Notes: a model not told the origin generated them from the letters alone. Shown: positions 18,954 to 30,693, numbered from the stretch's first letter. The stretch: 64,000 bases of DNA from Cladorrhinum sp. PSN259 (GCA_033725935.1 MU867110.1:186001-250000); one strand, 5' to 3'. Program-made: numbers and translations.

Positions 18954-19949
18954 ATGTCTGCTACCGGTCCCGGTGTTGGTTTCGAGTACCCTCCGAAGGA
19001 GGTCAGCTGGGTGAAGCGCGATGCGCTTCTCTTTGCCCAGTCGATTGGATGCACTGCCGATGAGCTTCACTTCCTTTATGTAGGCATCTCCCAAGGAGAA
19101 TAATGAGACAAAAGAGAACCGAACACTTACCAAAGATTACAGGAGCTCGACCCCAAGTTCTCCGTCTTTCCCACCTACCCCATCATCCTCCCATTCAAGT
19201 ACAACACCCAAGAAGTAATCGACTTCTACGCCGCCCAGAAATCCGTCACCATCCCCGGTGTCCCCGAGTTCGACGCCACCAGAGTCGTCGATGGCCAGCG
19301 CCTCCTCCAGAACTTCAAGCCCCTTCCTACCACCTCCGCTGGCCGCAAGTTCGAGGTTCGCACCAAGGTCCTCGGCGTATACGACAAGGGCCGCCCGGGC
19401 ACCGTTGTTGAGACCCAGACCGACCTCGTCGACGCCACCAACAACGAAGTCTACACCCGCGTCATCACTTCCTCATTCTACGTAGCCCAGGGCAACTGGG
19501 GCGGTCCCAAGGGCCCCGCCACCGTCAACTTCCCTCCTCCCAAGGACAAGAAGCCTGATGTCGTGTTCGAGAATCAGACCACCCGCGAGACTCCCTTGCT
19601 TTACAGACTCAATGGCGATTATAATCCTCTGCACGCGGACCCCGGTCCCGGAAAGAAGATGGGATTCGGCGGTGTGATTATTCACGGTCTTTACTCGTGG
19701 AATTGGGCTGCGCATGGATTGCTGCAGCACTTTGGTGGGAGCGATCCTGCGAACTTCAAGGAGTACCAGGCCAGATTCGCCTCTCCTGTTATTCCAGGTG
19801 TTAAGCTGATTGCTGAGGCGTGGAGGACAGGCGAGTTCAAGGGCGAGTGGGAGGAGATTCGGTTCTTGGTCAAGAATGATCAGGGCAAGGTTGTTTTGAG
19901 CAATGGCAGGGCGTTGATCAAGACTGGCGCAACCAAGTCCAAGTTGTAA
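18954..19949 (+). CDS. Peroxisomal MaoC-type 2-enoyl-CoA hydratase/dehydratase
   Basis: Two exons (18954-19079 and 19143-19949) encode 310 residues; the 63-nt intron has a TTACAG acceptor. The protein is a tandem hot-dog-fold hydratase. The C-terminal half carries the hydratase-2 signature YRLNGDYNPLHADP near residues 222-235, whose Asp and His are the catalytic pair in this family, followed by FGGVIIHGLYSW. The last three residues are SKL, the canonical PTS1, placing it in the peroxisome. The size matches stand-alone hydratase-2 proteins and the hydratase half of the fungal multifunctional beta-oxidation enzyme. The expected reaction is reversible hydration of trans-2-enoyl-CoA to the (3R)-hydroxyacyl-CoA. 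It may act beside or instead of the multifunctional enzyme on particular chain lengths. Confidence 0.93.
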
Positions 19950-20254
19950 GAGAATAATGAACTATTTGTATGTTAGGTTTAAGGATTTCTATTGACCGAT
20001 GAATTGGATAAAATTAAATAAATCTTCCAAAACAAAATTCCATTTCTGTCATTTTCTTTTTGACGGTTGTGAGAGCATACTTTTAAGGGGTTGCCTGGCT
20101 GTATGGATGCCTCAGTTGATCTTGGAAAATGTTTTTGCTGCCTGACGGCACTTGCTGTTTTCAAATTGAACAAGCTAAAATTTCGCAGTCTTCTGCTTCA
20201 ATTGCGCGGCAGACTAAAAAAAAGGTTTCAATCTTTGCATTATTTTGCGTGGAA
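19950..20254. other. Intergenic spacer
   Basis: A 305-bp gap with no gene visible; it must contain the hydratase 3' end and the TBCE promoter. Confidence 0.5.
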
Positions 20255-22223
20255 ATGGCATCGCCTTCGATCGGACAGCGCAGATCATACGATGGCGCGC
20301 TCTGCACAGTGAGATACATTGGTGAGGTGGCGGGCACGACCGGATCATGGCTCGGAGTTGAATGGGATGACCCATCGCGGGGTAAACATGACGGTCAACA
20401 CAAGGGGGTCATATATTTCTCATGTAAGTTTTGAGTCCCCATGTCAAACAAAATCCCTTCCTAACAAAAGATTTCAGGCAAAAACAAATCGCCAAAGGCT
20501 GCGTCCTTCGTTCGTCCAACTCGTCAGCCGGAAGAGCCCGAGACCTTCCTCTCAGCGGTTCAGAAGAAGTATGCCCCTGACCCATCGACTTTACCGCAGT
20601 CGGCGACGCATGCACCTATCAAGTTTTCGGGCAAGGTGGCCGAGGAAATTGGATTCGAAAAGGTTCGTCGTCAGCAGGCTCAGCTTGGAGAGCTTCAATA
20701 TGTCATCCTTGACAGCACCAAGCTCGCCCGCGCGTACCCGGATGAGGCCGGTGGTGGTGCCTCTACGGAAAACGGGCAGCTCATTGGCCAAGTCTGTCCA
20801 AAGATCAAAGAGTTGGACTTGAGCAGGAACTTATTGGAGAGTTTTGATCCTGTGGTGGAGATGTGCTCTGAGCTGCCTTTACTCAAAAACTTGAAGGTCA
20901 AGTAAGTAGTTCAGTTTCTCACCGTCACAACAACATGTGCTAATTCTTAATATGTGAAGCTGGAACCGCTTTCGCAATGTCCTGGAAGACAAGAAACTCG
21001 AATCAGCCGGAGATGCCTTCAAGGGCATCACAGAACTCTCCCTCGAGGACACCTTCCTAGGCTGGGACGAGATCTGCCACGTCGCGTCCAAATTCCCAGC
21101 ACTCACTTCACTCCACGCCGACTCCAACCAGCTATCTACGCTCACCACCATTTCACCATCCCTCCCTTTTACTTCCACTCTAGTCTCCCTCCACCTTGAA
21201 TTCAACGACTTTACCTCCCTCTCCGACCTCGCCCCCTTAACAGCCCTCTCCAACCTCAAAAACCTCCTCTTAAAAGGGAACAACATCTCAACCATCACTT
21301 CCCCTGGCTCCCTCCCCCCGATTTTTCCCTCATCTCTTCAATACCTAGACATATCTTACAACCGCGTATCAGTCTGGTCATTCGTCGACTCCCTCCCTCA
21401 GTCCTTTCCCGGCTTGACCTCCCTCCGCTTCACGCACAACCCAATCTACGAGAATCCGGACTTGGACTCGCCTTCCACCACGACGCCTCAATCTCAAAGC
21501 AACATTCAATCCACCGCCCAAAAGAGAGGAGGAGGAGGAGGAGTCTCAAAAACAGAAGAAGCGTATATGCTCCTCCTGGCTCGCTTGCCGCAGCTGAAAA
21601 CACTAAACTTTAGCTCAATCTCCCAGGCGGACCGCGCAGACGCAGAGATGTTTTATTTGTCCCGCATCGGCAAGCAGCTCTCTTCTGTTCCGGAGTCTGC
21701 CGAGGCCGAAGTGCTGTCTCGCCACGCGCGGTACAAGGAACTGTGCGAAGCGTACGGGGAGCCGGCCGTCGTGAGGACGCAAAAGGAACTGAACCCTACC
21801 TTTTTGGAGGCCAGATTGGTGACGGTTGAGTTCTACTATTTTGACGGCGAGAGGATTGTCAGAAGGGGAGGCGTGCAGATACCGAAGGGGTTTGATATTT
21901 ATGCTGTCAAGGGTGTCGTGGGGAAGCTGTTTTCGCTCAAACCGTTGGAGGTAAAGCTCGTCTGGGAGACTGGAGAGTGGGATCCTGTTGCTGGGTTTGA
22001 TGATGAGGATGAGGAAGACGACGATACGGATGAAGAGGGCGAGGCAGGATTTAAAGGAGAGGTGGTTAAGAAGGAGAAAGGGGAGGAGGAAGGAGAAGAA
22101 GAAGAAGAAGTTGTAAAGGCAGGAAGGTGGGTGAAGAGGGAAGTTGAACTGAAGGATGGACCGAGACAGTTTGGGTACTGCGTTGATGGCGGTGATGTGA
22201 AGATTAGGGTTGAGAGGCGGTAA
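20255..22223 (+). CDS. PAC2: Tubulin-folding cofactor E (TBCE/Pac2)
   Basis: Three exons (20255-20423, 20478-20901, 20960-22223) encode 618 residues. Residues about 8-60 form a CAP-Gly domain (GSWLGVEWDDPSRGKHDGQHKG), which binds the alpha-tubulin C-terminal tail. Residues about 150-390 form leucine-rich repeats (IKELDLSRNLLESF, LVSLHLEFNDFTSL, LQYLDISYNRVSVW). The C-terminal part (about 475-618) is the ubiquitin-like domain, interrupted by a long Glu/Asp/Lys-rich loop. This three-part layout is diagnostic of TBCE, which with cofactors C, D and A assembles or dismantles tubulin dimers. The start is the ATG immediately before the CAP-Gly domain; the frame is open 42 codons further up without conserved character. 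The alpha-tubulin gene lies about 16 kb away in this window. Confidence 0.95.
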
Positions 22224-22475
22224 GAGTTGTTTGGTTAGTTTTTATTTGTGTCTCGGGTGATTGCAGAGCTTAGGGTGTTTTGCAGGTTTTTGTTTGCTTT
22301 TGCTTTCTCTTTGATAGAGTGAATAAAGAGATGTTATGTTGTTGGTCATATGGAACAGGAGTTTCCTTCTATAAAGTGATTGAATTCTTTCGGCTCTCTT
22401 TCTCTATTTCATATACCGATACATACCTACTCCTCACAATACATACACCAAGGCCCCATATTTTAGACCTACACA

Positions 22476-23771
22476 ATGGAAGCTTGCCGCCCCCGCTTCT
22501 TCGTGATCCGAAAGGGCATTCCAAGAAGGATCGTTCCCCTCGTCGCAGCCGACGAGCTGCCGGAATGGATCAGGATCATCGGTTGCCCCCGCGAGCTGAA
22601 GCCCGAAGAGGCTTCGGGGCTCTACAATCTGGGAGACTTCTGTGGCCGGAGCAAGGAGCCTTACTCAGTTGAGATCGTGCACGAGTTGGCTCCTGCGGCT
22701 GTTGTCAACCAGACGCAAGACAGCCGCAACGTGGCTGCGGAACAGACAGAGCAGCTCAAGCCTCAGAATGCCATGGACGTTTCTGAGAAAGGAGCAGCAG
22801 TTACGCCTGCTCCTTCGTTACCTCGCCACTCAGATACCACCACAAGCCCGCCAATCACTGGCTCAGACCAGCCTACACCGACAGCATCAGTTCGGCCAAT
22901 AGAGGAAACTAAGGCACACACTGCCGTTATGTCCCAGCCTCGGTCATCTACGATCCACGAGACAAGTAGCGGCGACGTCAAATCCCAAGACGTCACCATT
23001 CAACCGGCGCTTGGCTCTCTAAAAGAGCATAACATCACAAGCGGCGCCGGCAATACCGGTGTCGATGCCAATAAGAGCAAGCCGCAGGCGCTCACCACTA
23101 CCACCACTCCCGTTGTTGTTCCTCCTACCCCCAAACCGACCACGCCACTTCATCCCGCCCCGGCGTTAACAGGTCTCGCAGCCTCAAAACACGCCCATAC
23201 CACAACAACCACACAAAGCATCCTTCCCTCCTCCCCGCCGCCTCTCAAATCCCCTCCCCCATCCCCAAACCTGATTTACTGCCGTCACTGGATCCACCAC
23301 GGAACATGCAAGTACGGTCAAGCTTGCAAATACAAGCACGTAATGCCCACCTCTCCCTCAACTATATCCGCTTTGGGTCTCGCTGAGTTTCCTCCATGGT
23401 TCACTTTGGGCGCTGGCACAGCGGCAAAACTAAGAAGGAAAGAGAGAAGGGATCTAGAGGTTGTGGCTAGGATGTTGGTTGGTGAGATTTTGGGGGGTGG
23501 TAATATCAATAGGGGGAAGAGAGGGGGTAGTAGGAAGAATAAGAAGGCGGTGATGCAGGGAAGGGTCAGGGGGGTTATTGAAGAGGAGGATGAGAGAGAA
23601 GTGGAGGAGGAGGAAGAGGAGGAAGAGATGATGCAAATTGCTATGGGACGGGTTGAGGCTGATTTGCCTGTTATTGCTGGGAGGGGTGGGATAAATGATA
23701 AGGGGAGAGGAGGTGGGAAGTTGGGCTTGGGAGTTGTGGGGAGAATAAGTGAGAAGCTGGTCGACGTTTGA
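22476..23771 (+). CDS. CCCH zinc-finger protein
   Basis: A single exon of 431 residues. One CCCH finger of spacing C-x8-C-x5-C-x3-H is clear at about residues 268-288 (CRHWIHHGTCKYGQACKYKH), a type that usually binds single-stranded RNA. A conserved N-terminal block (RPRFFVIRKGIPRRIVPLVAADELPEW and IIGCPREL) is typical of a fungal group with this finger. Between them is a Ser/Thr/Pro-rich linker. After the finger come FPPWFTLGAGTAAKLRRKERRDLE, a basic GGG/KR stretch, an acidic EEEEEE run and a Gly-rich tail. The role is likely post-transcriptional, but no target can be read from the sequence. An alternative is a chromatin-associated CCCH factor. Confidence 0.87.
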   Translation: MEACRPRFFVIRKGIPRRIVPLVAADELPEWIRIIGCPRELKPEEASGLYNLGDFCGRSKEPYSVEIVHELAPAAVVNQTQDSRNVAAEQTEQLKPQNAMDVSEKGAAVTPAPSLPRHSDTTTSPPITGSDQPTPTASVRPIEETKAHTAVMSQPRSSTIHETSSGDVKSQDVTIQPALGSLKEHNITSGAGNTGVDANKSKPQALTTTTTPVVVPPTPKPTTPLHPAPALTGLAASKHAHTTTTTQSILPSSPPPLKSPPPSPNLIYCRHWIHHGTCKYGQACKYKHVMPTSPSTISALGLAEFPPWFTLGAGTAAKLRRKERRDLEVVARMLVGEILGGGNINRGKRGGSRKNKKAVMQGRVRGVIEEEDEREVEEEEEEEEMMQIAMGRVEADLPVIAGRGGINDKGRGGGKLGLGVVGRISEKLVDV

Positions 23772-24460
23772 GATAGAAGTTGAAACTTTGGGAATTCAAG
23801 TTGGACTTGAGGTTTGGTGGAATGCCAGATTTCAGTAATAAGGTGCGTTTGGATGCTTGACGTTGGTGATGGAGATCAGCAAATGAGGAAATAAGAATTT
23901 CGAAATTTTGATGATAGTAATAGATTTTGAATGTTTATAATCTATAAGAAGAAACGTTATCACAGAAAAAGAGACTATTCAGTTGTTGCGGTTGAGAACC
24001 ATAGATTTGTTCAAGAAGATCAATCGTGAAATGAGAACCTTGATGATCAATGAAAAAATTAATGACAATAAATGCTGATTGCAGGGATCTGAAGTTAACC
24101 TGATAGGGAAGTCGCTTTCTGCCGGTCACTGCGACGCGGAGCGAGCTCCAACTTCTCCCCGCTATCTCATAAACCCTTCGATTCTCCAAATCTCGAGCTG
24201 CATCGTCTTTTCATTCCGTTGCGTTTCTATAACCAGTGCTTATATTGTCACCGTGATAATAATACTTGATTGAATAACTAACCCGACGAATCTTGCTTTT
24301 CCGAACTACCAATTGATCACGGACTCCTTCCTGGATTAAAACAGCTCTTGCAGCTCCCGCAACTCGATTCTCGAATTGCTTCATCACTGAGCTGTACCAC
24401 GAATTCTAGGATACAAAGAATTCACGAAAATATAGCCGCAATCGCGTATTGGGACTCATC
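23772..24460. other. Intergenic spacer
   Basis: A 690-bp gap without a gene. It is AT-rich in its first half, and contains the CCCH gene 3' flank and the MED8 promoter. Confidence 0.5.
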
Positions 24461-25397
24461 ATGGCGGCTCTCAACCTTGCTCCCGAGGAGCTGAAGCAAC
24501 TCGACATGGTGCGCAACCGTCTCAGTCAGCTCTTGCACAACACCAACAGTCTCCTACAACGACTAGCGCACTCAAATCCTCTCCCCACCAAGTATGTCAA
24601 CTCCTTCAACTACGATTCTGTAGTAGCATTACTAACGCCTTCTTTTCCCTCCTCCCAGAGAATCCCTTCAAGCTAATGCCACCATCATCCAAAAGAACAT
24701 AATGTCCGTCCAAAGCATAATCGACGAAAACTGCGAGCTCTTCCAACGTATAGCCGTCCACCCATCAACCAACTACCCCGGTCGAACGCAGGGCGATCTT
24801 CTTCTTTCATTATTACGGAAGAAACCAGAACAATCAGTCGATAAGATGATAGAGGCTTCACTAGAAGCCGCCAACGCTGCAGGTTTAGACGAGAAAAAGT
24901 TGGCAGTCGGCCTGCACGATAGAAGGAACAGCTACGACGATGACCCAGATAATTACGGCCTGGAGGATGATGAAGAAGACGGCCAATCGGATCCATTCAA
25001 CGAGCAGTGGGCGGACTGCCAGTATGCTTTCAACGAGGCGCTTAAGCAGTACGTGGCTTTTCAGGTGAAAAAGAATTTCACGGTGGAGGAGCAGGCTATG
25101 GGGATTGAGAATGTGAGGACAGGGTTGAAAAGGGATTTGAAGGATGTGGATGATGAAGACGACGAAGAAGAAGATGAGGATGAAGATGAGGATATGGGTA
25201 TGGGTGGTGCCGTTGGTGGTGCTGGGCCAGGAATTGGAGCCGGAGCTGCTGCTGCTCCTGGAGCGCAATCCAATATTCAGCCAGAGCATTTGCTTTGGAT
25301 GCTGAGTAGAGGTGGCAGCCAATTGCCCAGAAATATCGAACTGGATGCCAACCGTGTGGTTAAGGTTGAGACTAAGAGGGCACCTCCACCGAGGTGA
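24461..25397 (+). CDS. MED8: Mediator complex subunit 8
   Basis: Two exons (24461-24591 and 24659-25397; 67-nt intron with GTATGT donor, ACTAAC branch and CCCAG acceptor) give 289 residues. The N-terminal helices match Med8 (LAPEELKQLDMVRNRLSQLLHNTNSLLQ, then NATIIQKNIMSVQSIIDENCELFQRIAVHPSTNYPGRTQ). The middle has LLRKKPE, and QWADCQYAFNEALKQY lies near 182-197. After it come a very acidic run (about 228-245), a Gly/Ala-rich linker and a short C-terminal segment (EHLLWMLSRGG). Med8 belongs to the Mediator head and contacts Med18/Med20 through its C-terminal helix, linking activators to RNA polymerase II. An in-frame ATG four codons upstream (24449) is also possible; I chose the one with the better context. 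Confidence 0.92.
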
Positions 25398-26244
25398 TGG
25401 CAGTACAGGAAGTTATAGTATATTTCTGATGATGGGAGGAGACTGATAATACCCAGTGATTTGTTAATGCAAATCGGAATGCTGGGGCTTCTAATTCCAC
25501 CCACCTTCTAAATGAGAAAAAACCATATCATGACAGCGACCTGAGCTCTTGAAAAGCTCATCTCGGGACAATCTTTAAACTCATTAAAAGGAAATGGCAG
25601 AGTGCTCAAGTTAGTCTAACCGTGAGCGACTGGATAGCTGTGCATGTTTTCGGATTCCCAAACAGGCCATATAACTCCATGAAGCCCCAAAATGTGACAG
25701 AACCAATCACCAAGTCCCATTAACGCCTCATCGTCAAGATCTACACTATAATCACCGCCAAGGCATCCCCTTAGTACCTGCGACCGACAAGCGTTTGTTG
25801 GTCTATCCTCGCCTAGCTTGCCCATTCATGGAAGTTTCTGTTAATAGAAGAAACGGAGGTGGGACAGATTGGGTGGCGTGCAGTTTGCAGTTTGCAGTGC
25901 TAGAGTGGCGCAGTGTTCTCTCTTTCTGGTAACCATCCCCCTTGTCAGCTGAGGCTGCTGAGCTTTGCTGGAGTTTTCCCATTGGCGATAGGTCAGCCAC
26001 AAAATTGCTTTTGGTGTAGTGTGTGATTGATCATGTTGACTTCTTTTTTAAACGATCTGCAATGGTGTGAGCAGTGAGTTAGGTATAAGTGAGGGGGCGG
26101 TGAGGTAATCCTGCCGTCAGTTCCAGAGGTTGTGTTTGCCTTTCTTTGTCTTCGACTTTAGCCCTACGGCGTAGCGACACTGCGCCACTACAGTAGCACA
26201 TCCCATACACTATCACGAAACTTTCATCAGAAAGCTGGCCGAAT
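25398..26244. other. Intergenic spacer
   Basis: An 850-bp gap; frames are under 85 codons and no RNA gene is visible. A short direct repeat (CAGTTTG twice) occurs near 25880-25895. Confidence 0.5.
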
Positions 26245-27099
26245 ATGGGCGTGTGCTCGCTGGATCACGTCCCAACATTTTCCAGGCCGAAGAAGCCTTC
26301 TTTCCTCTCCCTGCCAGCTGAGATCCGTCTCAAAGTCTACGCTCACCTCGTTCATTCATGTCCTTTACCGCCTCCTCCAGATCTGGCACCAGGGTATCCT
26401 TCTCCTTCTCCAAATAATACTGGATGCGTATATACCCAACTAGTTGGATCTGCGGCTTCTTCTTCTTCAAGATTATTATCGGCACACAGACCACTAGGGT
26501 ACATACCCACCTCCTTCCTTCTTTCTTGCCGTCAAGTATACTACGAAAGTCGAGTCATTCCCTTTCAAGAGAATGAATTTGTTTTTCAATCCTTTTTTGC
26601 GTCTGGATTGGTACCTGCTGGTGTGTTTGTGAGGAGGATGGAAATCTGGCAGAGGAAGGAAGTGAGGTGGGTTAGGATTGAGTTGAGGGCAGAGGATCTA
26701 GGGTTTTGTGGGAGTAAAAAAGGCGACGATGGTGTGAGTGAATATGGGGAGATGAAGAAGTGGGTGGAGGTTTGTGAAGGGTTAAAGGATGCGAGGGGGA
26801 TGAGGCTGAGGGTTGATTTCAGGGGTTGGAAGAGGAGTATGGGGCATATTGAAGAGGTTGTTGCTGGGGAGGGGATGCTGAGGGAAGATGGGAGGTGGGT
26901 AGATGAGGGATTGAAGAGGATGAAGCAGTTGAGATGGTTGGAGATTGAGGTGGTTAATTTAGGAATGGAGGATAAGGGGATGTTTGAGTGGTGTAAATGG
27001 GTGGAGGGGAGGTTGAATATGGGAAGGGGAAATGCGGAGAGGACGGTGCGGATTATTGCTGTTCGTAGGGTGGAGGGAAAGAAAGAAAGATGTGTATGA
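26245..27099 (+). CDS. F-box-like / 2EXR-type protein
   Basis: A single exon of 284 residues. The start of the domain, PSFLSLPAEIRLKVYAHLV at about residues 19-38, is the typical opening of the fungal F-box-like (2EXR) group. About 70 residues later comes TSFLLSCRQVYYESRVIPFQENEFVF, the second conserved block of the same group. The rest is helix-forming, rich in Arg, Glu and Trp, and ends with a basic tail. Such proteins are numerous in ascomycetes; some may serve as substrate adaptors of SCF ubiquitin ligases, but most are untested. The second half is markedly GA-rich on the coding strand, unlike the first half. Confidence 0.8.
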   Translation: MGVCSLDHVPTFSRPKKPSFLSLPAEIRLKVYAHLVHSCPLPPPPDLAPGYPSPSPNNTGCVYTQLVGSAASSSSRLLSAHRPLGYIPTSFLLSCRQVYYESRVIPFQENEFVFQSFFASGLVPAGVFVRRMEIWQRKEVRWVRIELRAEDLGFCGSKKGDDGVSEYGEMKKWVEVCEGLKDARGMRLRVDFRGWKRSMGHIEEVVAGEGMLREDGRWVDEGLKRMKQLRWLEIEVVNLGMEDKGMFEWCKWVEGRLNMGRGNAERTVRIIAVRRVEGKKERCV

Positions 27100-28482
27100 A
27101 CTGAAGGCATCAAGATCCTTACCGGTTGATTCGTGAGAAAAGGGAGATGAAAATCGTCGAGACTGGCAGTTGTTAATATGGGCTGAAACATTGGTGGCCA
27201 AATTTATCCACCCATACAGATATTTTTAACTTCTTAATAAATCTGGAGCTAGCCCCAGTACTCGTAGGTCGAATCAGCCCTTCAGAAACCTGAAGGAGAT
27301 ATAAAAGGAAAAGAAACAGACTGATAAGATAAGATCTTGGGATTTGGATTCCATCGGGAAAATCTTAATGACGTCAGCCAAGACGGCACTTGCTTGAAGA
27401 CAAATTGGGACCTGGCGATCAGATCTTAGTTGTTCCACTTGCATCGTCCCTGCGTTCAAGGGTCTTTTTCCAGGCACAAACACCGAAACATTAACGAGTG
27501 GGCTGAATCAATCAAATGCAGTTCTCGGGTTCTACATGTGTGGCATGATGATGCAGGGCTTCATCAGCTTTTTTAAGACTCGCCGCCCTCATCCACGTTT
27601 CGGGTCGTCGGACACTCCTTCGTGAAAATTAAACCGTCACACACCGTTGGAGAACCCGAGACTTCCATTTTGATTTGACCTTCTTCTACTTACCTTGTAG
27701 CTGCCCGAATAACACATCGGAGAAACAGCGATGGTGCTTGCTGAGATCACCTTAATAGATTGGGGGAAAGCATCATGGCATCCAAGTTGAAGGAGAACCC
27801 AGCAGGAGGAATATGGCAGGATGCCGGGAGTGAATGGGGCACATTGCACAAGTGCTGCCTTCCTATTGACTCCTTTTAAATGGTCGGACAGAAGCAGCGT
27901 CGTCACCTGTCACGGCTGTTCGCTTTGCTTGCTTGCATCCGTTCCACGTTGCTCGTTGTGCTTGGTTCGTAAGTCTTCTCGGCCTTCTCACTCCCCATTC
28001 TTCAACAACCCACAACTAAAACCACGCTACCTTCCCTAGAAGCCGGGTGTTCATTGTCACTGCGAAATTCTACTTCACTTCAAAAAGCTTCAACCTTGCT
28101 GGAAAGCGGCACCTGAGACACTAGACCCATGGCCTACTCTGTGTAGTGCGACGGTTGGTAGCAAACCCCACCACATTTGTGTCTCCTCATGACAGTTACT
28201 CAGGTGTTGGTCTAACGCTGCTCATGTTGCTCTAAATCATCAAATACGTTATTGGGAGAGCGTGGCCTCCTTCGTATACCACCTGCCTCGTCACTCGCAC
28301 AGGACAACACCCCTTCTTTCTCTCCTCCAATTCAGCTCTGGCTTCAGCACGACTCGGATGATCCAATCCCAAATGCTCTAGGTTCGCATTTTTACAGCAG
28401 CTATATGGAGAAACCTTTCTACGCATTCTCCATCATAGCACCAGACCATTGATAGATAGCTCGTCCCACAAACGCCACTGCC
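27100..28482. other. Gene-free 1.4-kb spacer
   Basis: Only short overlapping frames are present (90 codons or fewer). It should contain the acyltransferase promoter. No RNA gene or repeat was found. Confidence 0.5.
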
Positions 28483-29973
28483 ATGCTATCCCCACCAACT
28501 TCAGCCCTGCCCAGAGTCTTGCCGCGCCAATCTTTTACAAGATTTCTTCGGGTTCTATTACCAAGTTTCGTCGCCGACCGCATTTTCCCCGAGCATAGAA
28601 CGGCATATCGAGTCCACCCAACGTCGTATCTGGATGGCCTACGAGGCATCGCTGCCGTCATTGTCTTCTTTTGCCACTACACAGAGAACAATTTTAGCGC
28701 CCTCATTCCATCCTATGGCCTCAACCATGACAGAACGTCATCAATAGTCCAGCTCCCGTATTTGAGAATCATCTTCAGCGGCCGGCCCATGGTTCACATC
28801 TTTTTCGTCATTTCCGGATTTGTCTTGTCCTACAAACCAGTCCAGGCACTTCACTCACGCGACCTCGAAAAGTTCTTCACCACACTTGCCTCGTCAACTT
28901 TTCGGAGAGCGTTCCGTCTCTTTGGGCCGTGCGTTGCCTCGACTTTCCTGATCCTGTGCTTGCGTCAAGTGGGACTTCTTAGACCCGCAAGGGATACACT
29001 GACAGAAGAGTTGTGGAAATGGAAGGATGCTGTGCATCGCCAGGTTACCTGGCCATGGTCATGGGACATCGACCTGAAGCCAGCCTACGATATACACCTC
29101 TGGACCATCCCCATCGAGTTCGCACACTCGATGCTGCTATTCATGGTGTTGTTGATGCTCTCGCGAGTAAAGCTTCACCTACGCATGGCCTCGGTCTTCG
29201 CTTTGATTATTTACTGTCTAACGTGTGGGAAATGGGCAGGATTCGAGTTTTTGGCAGGCCTTTTTCTAGCTGAAATCTTTGTTTTAAAGTCAGCACGAGA
29301 GAAGGAGTGGGAGTCGTCTGCGAGAGAGCAGACACAAAACTCAACATCAGGAATGATCGTCAAGACAGCCCAAATCGCTATTATTTTCATAGGTCTGTTC
29401 ATTGGTGGCTGGCCGAATTGGGATGCAGAGAAGACGCCGGGAATACGCTACTTCAACAGCAAGACGCCGAACCCGTTCGCCACAATGGATTACCTCGCCC
29501 CTCAAAAATTTTGGTTTGGTGTTTCGGCGGTGTTCATGGTGTGGGCCATTGGCGAGCTGGACGGGCTCAAGAGGTTTTTTGAGGGTCCACTGGCCCAATA
29601 CTGCGGTCGTATCTCGTATGCTGTGTATATTTGCCACGGCCCAGTGATGGATCTGTTCCAGGGAGCACTTATTGGACGACCGGCGGTTCCCGCGCACGGC
29701 GAGCAAGAAGAGACGGACTTTGCTGCGGAGGGCCTTCTTCCCGACTCTGGTGTGAAGAGTGTCTTTGGGATCACGACTACCTTTCAGCTTACCGTGAGCT
29801 GGTTTGTCGGACTCTGGCTTTTGGGGCCATTGGTTATTTGGGCGGCGGATATCTTCTGGAGAGCAGTAGATGATCCGATTGTTAAATTGGGAAAGAGGTT
29901 GGAGCTGGCGTGTCTGGATCCTTCATCGGAGCACCCAAGCACAAGGAGCCAGGGGTATTCTATCGCAGCATGA
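28483..29973 (+). CDS. Membrane acyltransferase, acyltransferase-3 family
   Basis: A single exon of 496 residues. The N-terminal motif YLDGLRGIAAVIVFFCHY (about 47-64) with its conserved Arg and His is the signature of acyltransferase-3 (OafA/NRG-type) integral membrane enzymes. RPMVHIFFVISGFVLSYK (about 102-119) is the second signature. About ten hydrophobic segments follow, including MLLFMVLLMLSRV, FEFLAGLFLAEIFVL, ISYAVYICHGPVMDLF and LTVSWFVGLWLLGPLVIW. These enzymes move acyl groups, often acetyl, from acyl-CoA to sugars, lipids or secondary metabolites. No biosynthetic cluster surrounds this copy, so the substrate is unknown. The start has a suitable context and precedes the first membrane segment by about 45 residues. 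Confidence 0.9.
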   Translation: MLSPPTSALPRVLPRQSFTRFLRVLLPSFVADRIFPEHRTAYRVHPTSYLDGLRGIAAVIVFFCHYTENNFSALIPSYGLNHDRTSSIVQLPYLRIIFSGRPMVHIFFVISGFVLSYKPVQALHSRDLEKFFTTLASSTFRRAFRLFGPCVASTFLILCLRQVGLLRPARDTLTEELWKWKDAVHRQVTWPWSWDIDLKPAYDIHLWTIPIEFAHSMLLFMVLLMLSRVKLHLRMASVFALIIYCLTCGKWAGFEFLAGLFLAEIFVLKSAREKEWESSAREQTQNSTSGMIVKTAQIAIIFIGLFIGGWPNWDAEKTPGIRYFNSKTPNPFATMDYLAPQKFWFGVSAVFMVWAIGELDGLKRFFEGPLAQYCGRISYAVYICHGPVMDLFQGALIGRPAVPAHGEQEETDFAAEGLLPDSGVKSVFGITTTFQLTVSWFVGLWLLGPLVIWAADIFWRAVDDPIVKLGKRLELACLDPSSEHPSTRSQGYSIAA

Positions 29974-30686
29974 CCCAGGGTAATTGATCGAAATTTGGTT
30001 CGGGTTGTGTTCGAATATAATGGATTTCAAGGAGGTTCAATGGCGTCGTCAATTGGGGAAGGGAGTTCTTTTTGGCTTGCTCACCATCATCAACCTCGAA
30101 GTTTAGACAATGCGCCGCAGCTCGCGCTGGTCAGCTCATTATCTATCGGTTTTTGGAGGAACGCGGAGGGTGTAATGTCATGTACATACATTTTTTATTC
30201 AGCTTTTGTCGATTGTTGTCTCGTGAAGATGACTGGATTGCAATCAGTGTTGACTTGGGCTCTCTGGCACAATTCCCATGTTTCCAGGAAATCTGACATG
30301 AGCCTGTGACCATCAAGGTTCTCACCTTTGGTTGGAGTGGAGACCTGAAGCCTTTTGCTCCCGTTGACAGATCGTCGACTTCATCCCACTTGAACCTCAA
30401 AGTCTATTTCGAGCTACATTCGACTCTATATGCCGGGGCAGCGAGATCATTAGATGACCATTTGTATTTTCTTTTCTTTTATAATATCATTGATTGAGAC
30501 ATGGCTCTTGCCTGCAGCTAGGATCATATGACGCTTCGTACCGGCCAAAAGATACATGCTCAGTAACGCCGAGACTCCCCAACGGCGCGACAGCCTTGCG
30601 TGGAGAGCGAGATAGGAGGAGCCATTCCATCTGCCTTTTTCCCATTTCCAATTATCCGGTTGGCCTCGTGGTGGGGGTCTATAACA

Positions 30687-30693
30687 GGCTAAA
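30687..30693 (+). promoter_or_regulatory. XlnR/Xyr1-type site GGCTAAA
   Basis: This is an exact match to the GGCTAAA consensus of the xylanase regulator family, about 1.03 kb before the xylose reductase ATG. Aspergillus XlnR is known to control xylose reductase, which makes the site plausible. A 7-base match can also occur by chance. Confidence 0.4.
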
